This document shows positions 12,401 to 23,050 of a stretch of 64,000 bases of DNA, piece by piece; the first letter of the stretch is position 1, and every line of letters begins with the position of its first letter. The position numbers were made by a program, and so were the translations under genes. The notes under the pieces are model-generated. The model was not told the DNA's origin. It worked only from the letters and a program-made list of their open reading frames with translations, and ran no database searches. The DNA is from Phyllostachys edulis. Its lineage: Eukaryota; Streptophyta; Magnoliopsida; Poales; Poaceae. The stretch is from the NCBI GenBank assembly GCA_036346405.1, contig CM070562.1:98792284-98856283 (forward strand), read 5' to 3'.

Positions 12401-14913
12401 GCTACTGCTCAATGACAATACTGTTTCATGTTGACATCCAATTTATTTCAGCTCCCCAAAGTTCTTGGGATGAATTCGGTTGACAGAGTGCTGTTGGATG
12501 CGCCCTGCACAGGCACTGGGGTTAGTACAATCTGATTCATATAAGCTTCTAAATTCAATATATTTTCTGTTGGTTATTTCACTCTGACAGATGATTCCTT
12601 TTTCTGTAGACCATTTGGAAGGATCCACAAATAAAAACATCAAAGGACATTGAAGACATCAGGAACTGTGCTTTCGTGCAAAAGGTGCAGTTCTTATACT
12701 CCTCAGTGAGCTTTGTTTAAATCAAACCTACTTAGTGTCACGGGGCGGGCACTGTTCACGCGCGTGAACAGCACGTGTGGCACTGTAGCGATGTGTACTG
12801 TTTATGCCGGGCCCATGGGTGCATTAGTATTTGGAAATAGAGATAAAAATAGTGTTAGTTGGATTTACTTACCTAGAGATGTATTCCATCTAATAGAGAT
12901 AAGTTTTTTTAGAAATAGAGATTGTTTCTTAGGAGTTAAGTTGGGTCGTCCCTATAAAAGGGATAGAATGTATCCATTGTCAATCAAGCAAGAAACAAGA
13001 ATCAATCTAGTCTCCCTCTCAAGGTTCTATCGTTCCAGCCTATAGTCTAATCTCCTATCCCACAAAGCTGACACTGCCCGGCCTTCTTCCTGGCGGTGTT
13101 TACCCCGTCACGAGACACTTATGGTTTGGCATGTTCCTACCCATCCATTCCAATTGTAACCTTTTTTCTTTGACAAAAACAACAACCACCGCAATCCCCT
13201 TACATTCATCAAATTTGATCCTTAACCCAGTAAGTTGTTCAAAATAAAACTGGCTTACCTCCATGGTGTTGACTTCATTTTCAAGGGTGATTTTGAAGCA
13301 ATTATTATTGTGCAGGCTCTTGTACATGGAAATATCATATTTGAATTTAAGAATTGTTATGTTCTATCTGCATAATCTTTATTTCCTAAGTTATGCCTGA
13401 TTACAGTTTGGGGCTTTGGGTCTTTCAACTTTATGGTTTTTTCATTATAAGTTTTTAGAATCCTGGTATTACTATACTCAGTTAGAGCATCAATCACCTT
13501 GCAAATTAGCATACTCTTAGTAACTGATTGATTTGTCTTGCAGCAATTGCTGCTAGCTGCTATTGATTTGGTTGATGCCAACTCCAAAACTGGTGGTTAC
13601 ATTGTTTACTCAACTTGTTCAATAACGATTCCAGAGGTAAGTAGATTGGTTTTGTTTGCTCAATGATGATTCAACTTCAGTCCCTGAACCCCTCTCCATT
13701 CTTGTAGAATGAGGCAGTTATCGACTACGCCCTTAAAAAGAGAAACGTAAAACTTGTGCCTTGTGGATTAGATTTTGGGCGTCCAGGGTATGTTAATCTT
13801 ACTTCTCCCTGCATGAAGAATCTATTAACTTTTCTCTTACTTTTGTCTGTTTATCGTACAGATTCATCCGGTACCGGGAACATCGATTTCATATTTCTTT
13901 AGACAAAACAAGGAGGTTTTATCCCCATGTCAACAACATGGATGGGTTTTTCGTTGCTAAGGTATACTTATGACATTTTATTAATTCCCAGGACAAATGA
14001 TAATGATTTTGTGATGCATAAGCTCGCATGTTCACTTCTTGAATCCACTTCTCTTCCATAGGATGGTAGGCTTGTTAATCCAGTGACTTAGCATTGGAAC
14101 CTTCTGGGTGAAATATCCAACTTTTGTTGGCAAATAGTTTGATCAGGACATATGCTTATTGGATTGGTTAGGATGCTTGAATTTATCATGTAGGCTGATT
14201 GTGTAAAGTAAAACTCTTAACTCTGTTATGAACACAAAGCAAACACAGCGTTGCTTGCATCTCAATTGCCTTTTAACTTGCCATGCTTGATCAGGACATA
14301 ATATCTGATAAGAGTATTTCATTTCGTACAGCTGAAAAAGTTGAGCAATACAATTCCAGTGACATCTGAGTCATCTAAAGTGCCTGAAGAAGGAGCTGAG
14401 AAGGCTGATCTTAGCAGTGATGATGAAGATGAACCACTTGAACAGCCCATTCAATCGAAAAATCATAAAGATGGAAAGAAGATCAATGAACATGCAAGCA
14501 TCCTTGAAGGGGTTGGAGACCAAAAACAGGCACCTAATAGACCAGCAAAGCAGCTCAAGAACCATAAGAAGGGTGAGAAGAAAAGTAATGGGCCTAAAAG
14601 TGCTGAAATTAATGGAGATAAGAAAGAAATGCACAACGAACAAACAGAGCAGACAAGCCGCAAAAAGAAGCCTGTGCCTGACAAAATGAAAAAATCTGGT
14701 CCCAAGAGCACCTCAGGGATCAAAGAAAAGAAACCGGTTACCGATCAAGGAGGGAAGAAACGGAAAAGGAAATGGCAATTCAAGCTGAGGCGGGACTGGT
14801 AAGAGACTAATCTTTGGCTTCCTGTCCGTTTCTGCTTTCTTTGTTATTCTTATATGGGTGTTTTTACTAACAGGGAAGCGAAAAATAAGTCCGTGAAGAG
14901 GAGGAAGGTATGA
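9424..14913 (+). CDS. NOP2: 25S rRNA (cytosine-C5)-methyltransferase, NOP2/NSUN family
   Basis: This nucleolar enzyme methylates a cytosine of the large-subunit rRNA using S-adenosylmethionine. Seventeen exons join without a stop: 9424-9754, 9945-10105, 10210-10273, 10598-10731, 10919-11002, 11146-11220, 11302-11373, 11479-11552, 11793-11845, 11978-12087, 12452-12520, 12610-12684, 13544-13636, 13708-13787, 13862-13961, 14332-14798, 14874-14913 (693 residues). The N-terminus is Lys-rich then strongly acidic, as in nucleolar proteins. Residues 333-339 are the SAM motif AAPGGKT. Motif IV DAPCTGTG has Cys405, the release cysteine, and motif VI YSTCS has Cys459, the catalytic nucleophile. The C-terminus is Lys-rich and ends in KRRKV. 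All introns are GT-AG. The ATG is preceded by a short GC-rich leader. The promoter has telo-box and site II motifs. The family call is firm; assignment as NOP2 rather than another NSUN rests on the acidic N-terminus and basic tail. Confidence 0.93.
12736..13117 (+). mobile_element. Solo LTR in NOP2 intron 12
   Basis: The 382-bp segment begins TGTCACGGGG and ends CGAGACA. It is flanked by near-identical 5-bp duplications (CTTAG at 12731-12735, CTTAT at 13118-13122). It contains a TATA-like box (TATAAAAGGG, about 12954) followed by the AATCAAGCAAGAA type sequence common near the R region of plant LTRs. No internal sequence accompanies it, so it is the product of LTR-LTR recombination. The orientation is inferred from the TATA box. 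The host exons remain intact. Confidence 0.8.
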
Positions 14914-15262
14914 AAGATAAGGTTCAAGGAGGTCGGGTAGCCTTTAGACAGTTTCGCTGAAATTTGACGTGCTATATATGAGGAAAGGTAAAAGTAACGA
15001 CAATAGACCCAATTTTGGTACACGTTGCGGTGAAGGAAATTTTTTTGTTGTACTCGAGAAGTGATTGTGTAATTTATTATTATTTTTGGTTTCTATCTTG
15101 GTTTAGTGTATGATTAGTCATCTTATTTCTATCAGCAATGTCTTCTAGCATGGACCCTGAGAAAACTTACTGATGAGTGTTATGGGAGCCGTGACACAGC
15201 TCCATATGTTGCTCGAATGGTCCCCGTGTGGCTGAAGTTTTGTTGTGGCATGACCAATGTTC
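14914..15262 (+). other. NOP2 3' untranslated region and spacer
   Basis: AT-rich DNA after the stop codon at 14911-14913, presumed 3' UTR to about 15100. No gene or repeat is seen. Confidence 0.5.
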
Positions 15263-15399
15263 CTATGGGATTTTGCTCTGATGGGCCTTGCGCATCCTTG
15301 TACTACGTTGCTCGAGCATTTGACAATGTTTGTGTAACTGTGATGGTTTTTTTAGCAAGTATCTGAAAAAAATGTGCTTTGAACCGTCATGTGCATAAC

Positions 15400-16390
15400 C
15401 ACGACGCTCTCCTATCGACACGCTTGATCGGTTCGCGCACTGCCCCTGTAGAATCGGAGCGTCCATTATCCAAGCGTGAAAGCAGCAGCCTACACGAGCA
15501 AAGCAAGCAATGGAAGCGGCTACTGTGCCGGCGTCCGCGTAGATGTTGGATAGCACGACGTCGTAGTACCCGTCGTTTCCCGGGTCGAACACGGCGAGGC
15601 GCCGGATCCCGTCCTCGCCCACCTCGACGTTCTTGTGCCGCCTTGCCCCTCCAAGAAGCGCGCGACTGAAGACTGGAAGGACTACTCTGATGATCTCCTT
15701 GAAACCAATTAAAGATCCGTCCCATGAATGATGCATATACGGAGCTCCTCGCTCGTCTATCGATCTCGCCGTGCAAGTCGGCAACCGGAAGAACGGCCGC
15801 GACGCGAGGGCCCGTTTCCACCTCCAAGGTTTGGATCGCGAATAAGATCCGTGGCCGCTCGATAAACGTTGTGCGGCTAACATTTCGGAGGAAACTAGTA
15901 TGTTACGGAGGCACGTGAAGGGTCCTTTAGCTATTCGGTGTTGTCCGTTTCCACCTCCCAGATTTGGATCGCGGATAAGATTCGCGATCCTTGGCCGCTC
16001 GATCCGTGTTGTGCGGCTCAGGTTTAGGAGGAGTAAACCGTTCACATCTGCGGCAGAATCACGTGCGCTGCGCAATCCACACGGGATTTTTGGGCCTGAA
16101 AGCCTTTTTGGGCCAGGCGACCACAACGCAACAATGGTCAGAAGCCATCGGATCGCCGAGCAATTCACCGAACAGCCCGAGGGCCGCGGGAGGCGAGCGC
16201 GGCGAGCAGGATGTCATAGGAGACGCGGCGTCCTTGGCCGGCGCGGCGTCGAACAGGAGGCGGGCGAGCGGGGGCGTGGTCGGCTGACGAGGCGTAGAGG
16301 TGGAGGAGCGCGTTGAGAGGTCACATGCAGCGGGACGCTGCTTGGTCTTGCAGCGCAGTGAGAGCATTTTGCGCTTCGCTTATTTCGCAG
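15400..16390 (-). pseudogene. PPR protein gene remnant
   Basis: Two segments on the minus strand resemble a pentatricopeptide-repeat protein. About 16390-16130 reads LLHLYASS, an ARLLFDAAPAKDA-like segment in a second frame, and YDILLAAL in a third, the helix pair of a PPR motif broken by frameshifts. About 15672-15510 reads VEVGEDGIRRLAVFDPG and YYDVVLSNIYADAG, which matches the E-motif at the C-terminus of E/DYW-class PPR proteins. The middle of the protein is missing and replaced by non-PPR sequence with a direct repeat. Intact members act in organelle RNA editing or processing; this copy cannot. Confidence 0.65.
15809..16036 (+). repeat. Imperfect direct repeat of about 90 bp
   Basis: Two units, about 15809-15898 and 15948-16036, share CCGTTTCCACCTCC, TTTGGATCGCG, AATAAGATCCG/GATAAGATTCG and GTTGTGCGGCT in order. 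They lie in the gap between the two PPR fragments and probably reflect the rearrangement that broke the gene. Confidence 0.6.
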
Positions 16391-17949
16391 CTGCATAATC
16401 TTAATGTCTTGTTAGGAAACTATGGGCCCGGTCGAAGCGGCCCATGTATGGGCTCCCCATCCCAAACCCTAGCAGGGATTGTAGTCTATAAATAGGGGTG
16501 CTATTCATTGTAGCGATTGATCGATTGATGATGGAATAAAGAGAAGCAAGAAGCCCCTATATCTCGTGTTCAATCTCTTATTACATTCTTGTGTTCTTGC
16601 ATTGTTCTTACGATTCTATACTTGTCTATGAGGTAATCGTTCGGACTGGACTCGCCAGCGATGGTTCCTCAACACGTTATCAGCACGATCGACTCTTCTC
16701 GCATCGAAAAGGTAACCGTCGATGAACGACGCTCGTAGATTGAATCGTTTTTCTAGATTGCTTTCAATTCTGCAAATTTGCTTTCTAGATTGGTTTTCTA
16801 GGGTGCAAATCCGTTCTAATCTATCGTGAGCCGACTTGAAGTCGCCGACACAATGTCGATGGGTAGATTGCATGAAAGACTGGATGTCGATTGTACCGTA
16901 GATTGGAATTGCAAATTTGTTCTAAACTACCGCGAGCCGACTTGAAGTCGCCGGCCAAGCCGATCGGTAATTGCATGAACAATTGCATCGCACGAATAGC
17001 ACACTGCAGATGTCGATGAGCGATGAGTCGCGCTGATGAGCAGTCTTGTGCGCGATGAACGATGTCGCGCGCAATGAACAAACGATCGTCGGCCATAGAA
17101 CTAGAAGGAGCAGTCGGCCATAGAGCTGGCCATGGAGCCGCTAGGCAACCGCGTGGAAGCTGCCAGGAAGCCGCTGCCACCGGCCGCCGCGCCGCGCCTT
17201 GCCGCGGCCGAGCCGCCGCTCGAAGTTCAGAATCGAGCCGCGCCAAAGCCGAGCCGCGCCGCCAGTAGCCGCAGCCGCCGCTCTGCCACGAGACCGACGC
17301 CGCTCCGCCGCTCGGCCTCGCCGCCGCCACCACGGCCACCTCGCCTCGCCAGGCCGCCGCACTCGGCCAAGAACCAACCAGAGAGCCGGACGGTCGCGGC
17401 GCTCTCGGCAAGGCTCTCGCCGTAGCCATTGGCCACGCCGCCAGCCGCCTTACCTTGCGCCATGTTCGCTGCCCTTGAAGGTCATACGCCGCCCGGCCAC
17501 ATGGCGCCGCTATATGCCAAGACCGAGTCGCCCACAAGAAGGCGCCGCCATGGGAAGCCGGGTAGGGGAAACCCTACCCGCCCCTTTTTTTCACGGATGG
17601 GCCAAGTGGTGGCGGCATTAATTGGGCGGACTGGGTTACAAGAAAAAAAAACGAAAAAGGCAAAAGAAAATGCAATTTTGCAAATAGGCCCCCCGTAAAT
17701 TTGAAAATTACGTGAAATTTTCTCTGTACTGAAAATTTTCGCGTTTTTAACCCTTGGAATAGCGGTCATGAAAATTGTTTTTCAATGAGAAAAGGGCCTC
17801 GAATTGAATTTTGTACCAATTTTTGCATTTGAAGCATATTTAACTTTTTTATTGTTATTTCTATGCAATTTATTTATTGTATTTACTGTTTTTGATTATT
17901 TGTGATTGTTTATATTGCTTTTAATCATTGGAAATAGCAGTAAATCATG

Positions 17950-20900
17950 AAAAATGCGTAGAAAAGTATGGGAACACGAACTGGGAGTTCGAAGAGCATT
18001 ATAAGAATTTTGCAACCATTTTATGAAAATTACTAGCAGTAATCTTATGAACTATTTGCATTAATATGAAGATGACTGGCATCACGAACTAGGAGTTCGA
18101 AGAACTGACCCAGCATGGCCAGAATTTGTACATAATTTGTACAAGTCTTCAACTCTGTGATACTGTAATCACGGATAAGCAGAAGATTGAGAAGACTCTC
18201 TCTACCTTTTACCCAAATGCGGTGCAATCCGTACGCAACTATCGTCAAGACGGCTACACGGAGTATGCCGCATTAATTGACACCATGCAAGTTGCAGAAG
18301 CTTAAGATAATGTTCTAAGGAAGAACTACATCTTATAGCCACCTAGTAACAATATTGGCCATGAAGCCAATGCTCGCAGACTTCTAAGGTGATAAAGCCT
18401 CTCACGAAGGAGAGGAGTGAGAAGGGTAAGGTCGTGAGTCGCACGTTATTGATGCTTTCCATCTAAGAAGAAGGGCATAGGGATGACATGAGGCACACCT
18501 CGCCATTGCAGTCGCGGAAGATCCACACCCATTAGTTGCACCCATGGATGTGGACGACCTAGTAGCGACCCATTATCCCTCTTTTGGACATCGCGTTGGC
18601 GCGGTAGTAGTTGCCCAAAAGGAGAAGATCTACATGGAGTAGATTAGGCGTAAGTTTCGAATACTTCACGATTCGATCTAGTGCACGCATTGCACTTGGA
18701 TCTTTTATAGTAACTTGCAGTTTGTAATTGAAGCAGAACATTGAATTATTTTTGAATAATGGTTGTAAGCTCTAGTAGAGCAAAGCATTAAATTCTTATG
18801 ACGAGTCCTGCAAGACTTATTCCCGTATTTATAATAACAAGTTATGTTCTGATATCTGAAGTATTTTATTTATGTGTTGCTTGCTTTCTGCTACATATTA
18901 ATAAAGTACATTATATTAGAACGCGTGTGGCGCCCTATTGGAGGAAGTGTGCTTAGCCGGTAGCAGCACAACAAATACCATCTTGAGAGAGACGTCGATC
19001 GATCAGCAAGAATGCTGGTAGTCTAACGACAATCGCAAGCAGCGATACTTGTATAATAGGCTCAAGAAAGGCCTCAATTATACCTCTAATGGGCACAACT
19101 TTGGTCATTAAAGAAGCCTTGTTGTACCCAGAATCGACTAGAACTCTCAAGGATATTCATGCAAACGGTTTCCACGTAGAGACTGAAGAAGAGTATGGTA
19201 AGAAATACCTGCTCATTATAAAGCGTGAAGAAAGTAGAAAAATGGTATCAGAACGACTTTCTTCATTTGAAACTGGGCTATACTACACTAATATTAAGGC
19301 ATCTGCAGCCTATACTGCCCTGAAAACCGTATTTAGAAGCTCTGAACCTTTTCTATCTCTGGCATGATAGATTATGCCGCCTAGGTCTTAGGATGATGAG
19401 AAATATAATTAACAATTCACAAGGACAATGTAAATAATTTCTCGAATCATGAAGATTTTGTGTGCCCCGCATGTGCCACCAAGAATTTAATTACTAAACC
19501 TTATGCTCTGAAAGCGAAGGATGAAGTCCCTACATTCTTGGACCGTATCCAGGAAGACTTTTTGCGGTCCTATACAGCCCCTGTAAGGGCCATTTAGGTA
19601 TTTTATGGTGCTCATCGATGCTTCCTCGGAATGGTCGCATGTACGTTTATTGTCTACGAGAAACTACGCTTTTGCAAAGCTAGTCTCGCAGATAATTAAA
19701 ATTGAAGAATAATTTCCCTGATCATCATGTGAAGTCCACTAGAATGGACAACGCCGGAAAATTTACTTCAAAGGCATTTGATGATTATTGTATGGCAATG
19801 GGAATTAAAAGTTGAGCATTTTGTACCGCATGTCCACACCTAGAATGGATTAACAGAGGCATTAATTACAAGGAGTAAATTTATTGCCTGACCACCTTTG
19901 AAGAATTGTGATTTACCAACTGCATGTTGGGGACACGTAGTCCTACTCGCAGCAACTCTCATCAATTTTAGACCACTAGCATATCACATCCATTCACCTA
20001 TGCAACTAGCGCAAGGGTCAGTACAGAAAACTTCTCATCTTTGAAGGTTTGGTTGCAAGGTTTATATACCTATACCATTACCACAGCGAACTGCAATGGG
20101 CCTTCTCCGAAAGTCCGGGATATCTGTTGGTTATGTGACAAAGATCCATAATCAAGTATTTGGAACCTATGATGAGAGATTTGCATCGCCCGATTCACGA
20201 TAGTATATTAGATGAAGCTAGTTTCCCGTCATTAGGGGGAGGAAATCAACCCATTGATGAAAATGTCGGGAAATAGAAAAGTCCAGAAGATAATTGCAGT
20301 CCAGAAGATAATTGAAATCCATGTACATGACCCGCGCACTAGTAAAGCAAATAAAGAAGTCCAGAAGATAATTGAAGTCCAGAAGATAATTGATTTGCAA
20401 GCATTAGCGAATCAACTGCCTAACCACTTTAGTGATTTGAAGAGCGTGACCAAGTCGCATATGCCTGTACGCAATGCACCGGAGAGGGTTGAAATACCGA
20501 TGAAGGTATCCCTAATCCCGTCCTAAGGCCTCTGAAAGGACGAGAACTCCGGCCCCTCGAATCCGAAATAACCGGGGACGCCTGGTGAAAAAGGATAAGA
20601 AGGACTTGACACAGCCGATCACCGAAGTTCCCCAGAACCAGAAGGGGAGCCAGTTGAGACCTGGCATTTGTATGGAACCTTCAGAACAAGGCATACTAGA
20701 ATTGAACACTCCCATGAAGAGAGACATCAGCATGGATGTGTGCGCACACATCGGAGCTGAAAAACTAAAGGGACTTGCCCCCGTAAATGAAAGCAACGAT
20801 GAGCAAGTATAAGCATTAGAAGAATCGCCCCTTGAAGAAATAGCTATAAACTTTGTGACCTCGGAAGAATCTATGAATAAGACATCAGCCAATGTCGACT

Positions 20901-22520
20901 TTGATTTTGCAAAGAAAGTTGCCACAATCATTGATCTTGATCCGAGCACTCAGACGCTCATTTGAATGAAAAGATCAGATTGGGAAGATTGAAAGAAGGC
21001 AATAGAAGCGAAATTATTATCTCTCGAATAAAAAAGGTGTTTAGCCATGAAAAGCTGTTCGCTTCCCCATGTGCACCTTGTAGGGCATAAGTGGGTATTT
21101 GTTCGAAAGAGAAATGAAAATAATGAAGTAAAGAAAAGCTTGTTGCACAAGGTTTCACTCAACATCCAGAGTTGTTTATGAAGAAACCTATTCCTCGGTC
21201 ATGGGCGGAATCACCCTTTAGATATTTAATCTCAATGGCGCTAACTTGAAGTTAAAAGTGAAATTAATGGATGTGGTAATAGCATACTTTTATGGAATAT
21301 TGATTAGGACATTTATATGAAGATACTGAATGTATCCTCGTCCGAACCAAGACAGAGCAAATAGAAATCATGCAGTGTGAAACTCGTAAAGTTGTGCGAC
21401 GGGTTAAGCAATCAGCAGATGTGGTATAATCGCTGAAGCGACTTTCTATGCAAGAAAGGCTACACGAACAATGAGAATAATCCTGTGTATTTATCGATGA
21501 TCCCGGGATGGATTTTGTATAATCTCGATTGTATGAAGATGATCTGAATATCATTAGAACCCCGAAGGTATTAAGAAAGCAATCTCTCACTTGGAGTCGA
21601 GTTCAAATGAAAGAATTGGGTAAAACCAAATGTTGCCTAGGCTCATGACTTGAGCATACCCTGAAGGATTTTAGTACATCACCAACCTACACTCGAAGGT
21701 GTTGGAAAGGTTTGATTTTGAAAGGCATACCCTTTGAAATTGCTAATGGTCGGAGATCTTTGCGAGAAGACAAAGACTCGTCTGAGACCTAAAGAAGAGG
21801 GGAGGAAGTCCGGGACCGAATTCCTATACTTAAGTGCGATAGGAGCACTCATGTATTTAGCAAATTGTACTAGATCGGCCATTGCATTTGCCGTTAACCT
21901 ATTAGCAAGGTATAGTCTGAGAACCTACCAAAGGTATTGGTAGGGAATGAAGGACATCTTCCAATATCTCCAAGGAAGTAATGAACTTGGTGCATTCTCT
22001 GTAAAGAACCAAGACCTGAATATGAACGGCTATACAAATGCCGCACTGTAGAACCCATATCTGACCCAGTCGAGAGCAAAGCTATGTTTCCTATGTGGTG
22101 GAACTGTAATTCCACGGAAATCATCTAAGCGAGTCTTGTATCGACTCGAGCGAACCACTTGGAAATCATAGCATTGTACAAGGCCTCACGAGAATGTGTT
22201 TGGCTTCACGGATGATTCACCACATCCAAAGAGTCATGTGGATTGAATATCGCAGAAACCCCTACTATTATCTATAAAGATAATGAAGCTTGTGTTGCAC
22301 AAGTGCAAATGAGTTATGTGAATAGTCCTCTCACAAAGCATATCAACCCCAAGTTCTTCTTTGCTCATGAATTGCAAAAGATGGACGAAATTAAAGCATC
22401 TTGATACTAAGTCATGTGAAAATCTTGCAGATTTATTCACTAAGTTACTTCTAGCATCTAGCTTTGAAAGGTGCATGTGTGGAATTGTAATGATGAGACT
22501 TAGAGAAGTGCAGAATTCAG
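17950..22520 (+). pseudogene. copia polyprotein remnant of the 16410-23050 element
   Basis: Recognisable pieces in order are as follows. Gag near 18180-18305 (KTLSTFYPNAVQSVRNYRQ). The gag-pre-integrase region at about 19090-19290 (STRTLKDIHANGFHVETEEE). Integrase core at about 19580-19830 (VLIDASSEWSH, LLSTRNYAFAKLVSQIIK, RMDNAGKFTSKAFDDYCMAMG). The hinge with VQKIIDLQALANQLP at about 20375-20420. RT/connection near 21800-21900 (YLSAIGALMYLANCTR). RNase H at about 22260-22460. Stops and frameshifts occur every 50-150 codons, so no protein can be made. The leader at 16690-17600 is GC-rich and non-coding. Confidence 0.8.
20277..20396 (+). repeat. Tandem repeat of GTCCAGAAGATAATTG inside copia pol
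   Basis: The 15-16-bp unit GTCCAGAAGATAATTG occurs in two back-to-back pairs, separated by about 45 bp. In the + frame it repeats VQKII five-residue blocks. In related elements VQKII occurs once before LQ, so local slippage expanded it. Confidence 0.75.
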
Positions 22521-23050
22521 GGGGAGAATCTTCACGAACTCATTATCGAAGCTTGATCACGAAGATCGAGTACCCAAAGAGTAAATCCTGGAGATTAAAT
22601 GAAATTGGGTGGATTGTACCCTTTTTCCCTTGACGAGTTTTCCTGAAGTTTCTCGGCTAAGGTTTTTAATGAGGCAATTCGTAACGCAGCAGAACTTGTA
22701 TCATGTGCTCTTTCTCCAAATTTTTTCCTTTGGGTTTTATGGAGTTTTGACGAGGCATGAACATGTAAGGATGGTGCCCAAGGGGAGTGTTAGGAAACTA
22801 TGGGCTGGCCCGAAGCCGCCCATGTATGGGCTCCCATCCCAAACCCTAGCAGGATCGTAGTCTATAAATAGGGGTGCTATTCATTATAGCGATTGATCGA
22901 TTGATGATGGAATAAAGAGAAGCAAAAGCCCCTATATCTCTGTGTTCAATCTCTTATTCTGTTCTTGTGTTCTTGCATTGTTCTTACGATTCTATACTTG
23001 TCTATGAGGTAATCGTTCGGACTGAACTCGCCAGCGATGATTCCTGAACA

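Larger units (their letters stand above)
16410..23050 (+). mobile_element. Ty1/copia LTR retrotransposon, heavily decayed
   Basis: Long terminal repeats are 16410-16674 and 22788-23050; both start TGTTAGGAAAC and end in AACA. Each carries a TATA box (TCTATAAATAGGGG) and an AATAAAGAGAAGC signal. The sequence after the 5' LTR (GTTATCAGCACGATCG) is the presumed primer site, and AAGGGGAG before the 3' LTR is the polypurine tract. The interior holds copia gag, integrase, RT and RNase H remnants full of stops. No matching target duplication was found (TGTCT before, GTTAC after), so one end may have been rearranged. Confidence 0.88.

Noticed and set aside
15263..16168. 301-codon minus-strand open frame
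   Set aside because: Only a short part matches the PPR E-motif. The rest is unrelated sequence and includes the 90-bp direct repeat, so it is treated as a pseudogene, not a gene.
16821..17621. Overlapping Ala/Arg-rich frames on both strands
   Set aside because: GC-rich leader of the copia element; they have no domain and no codon-like pattern.
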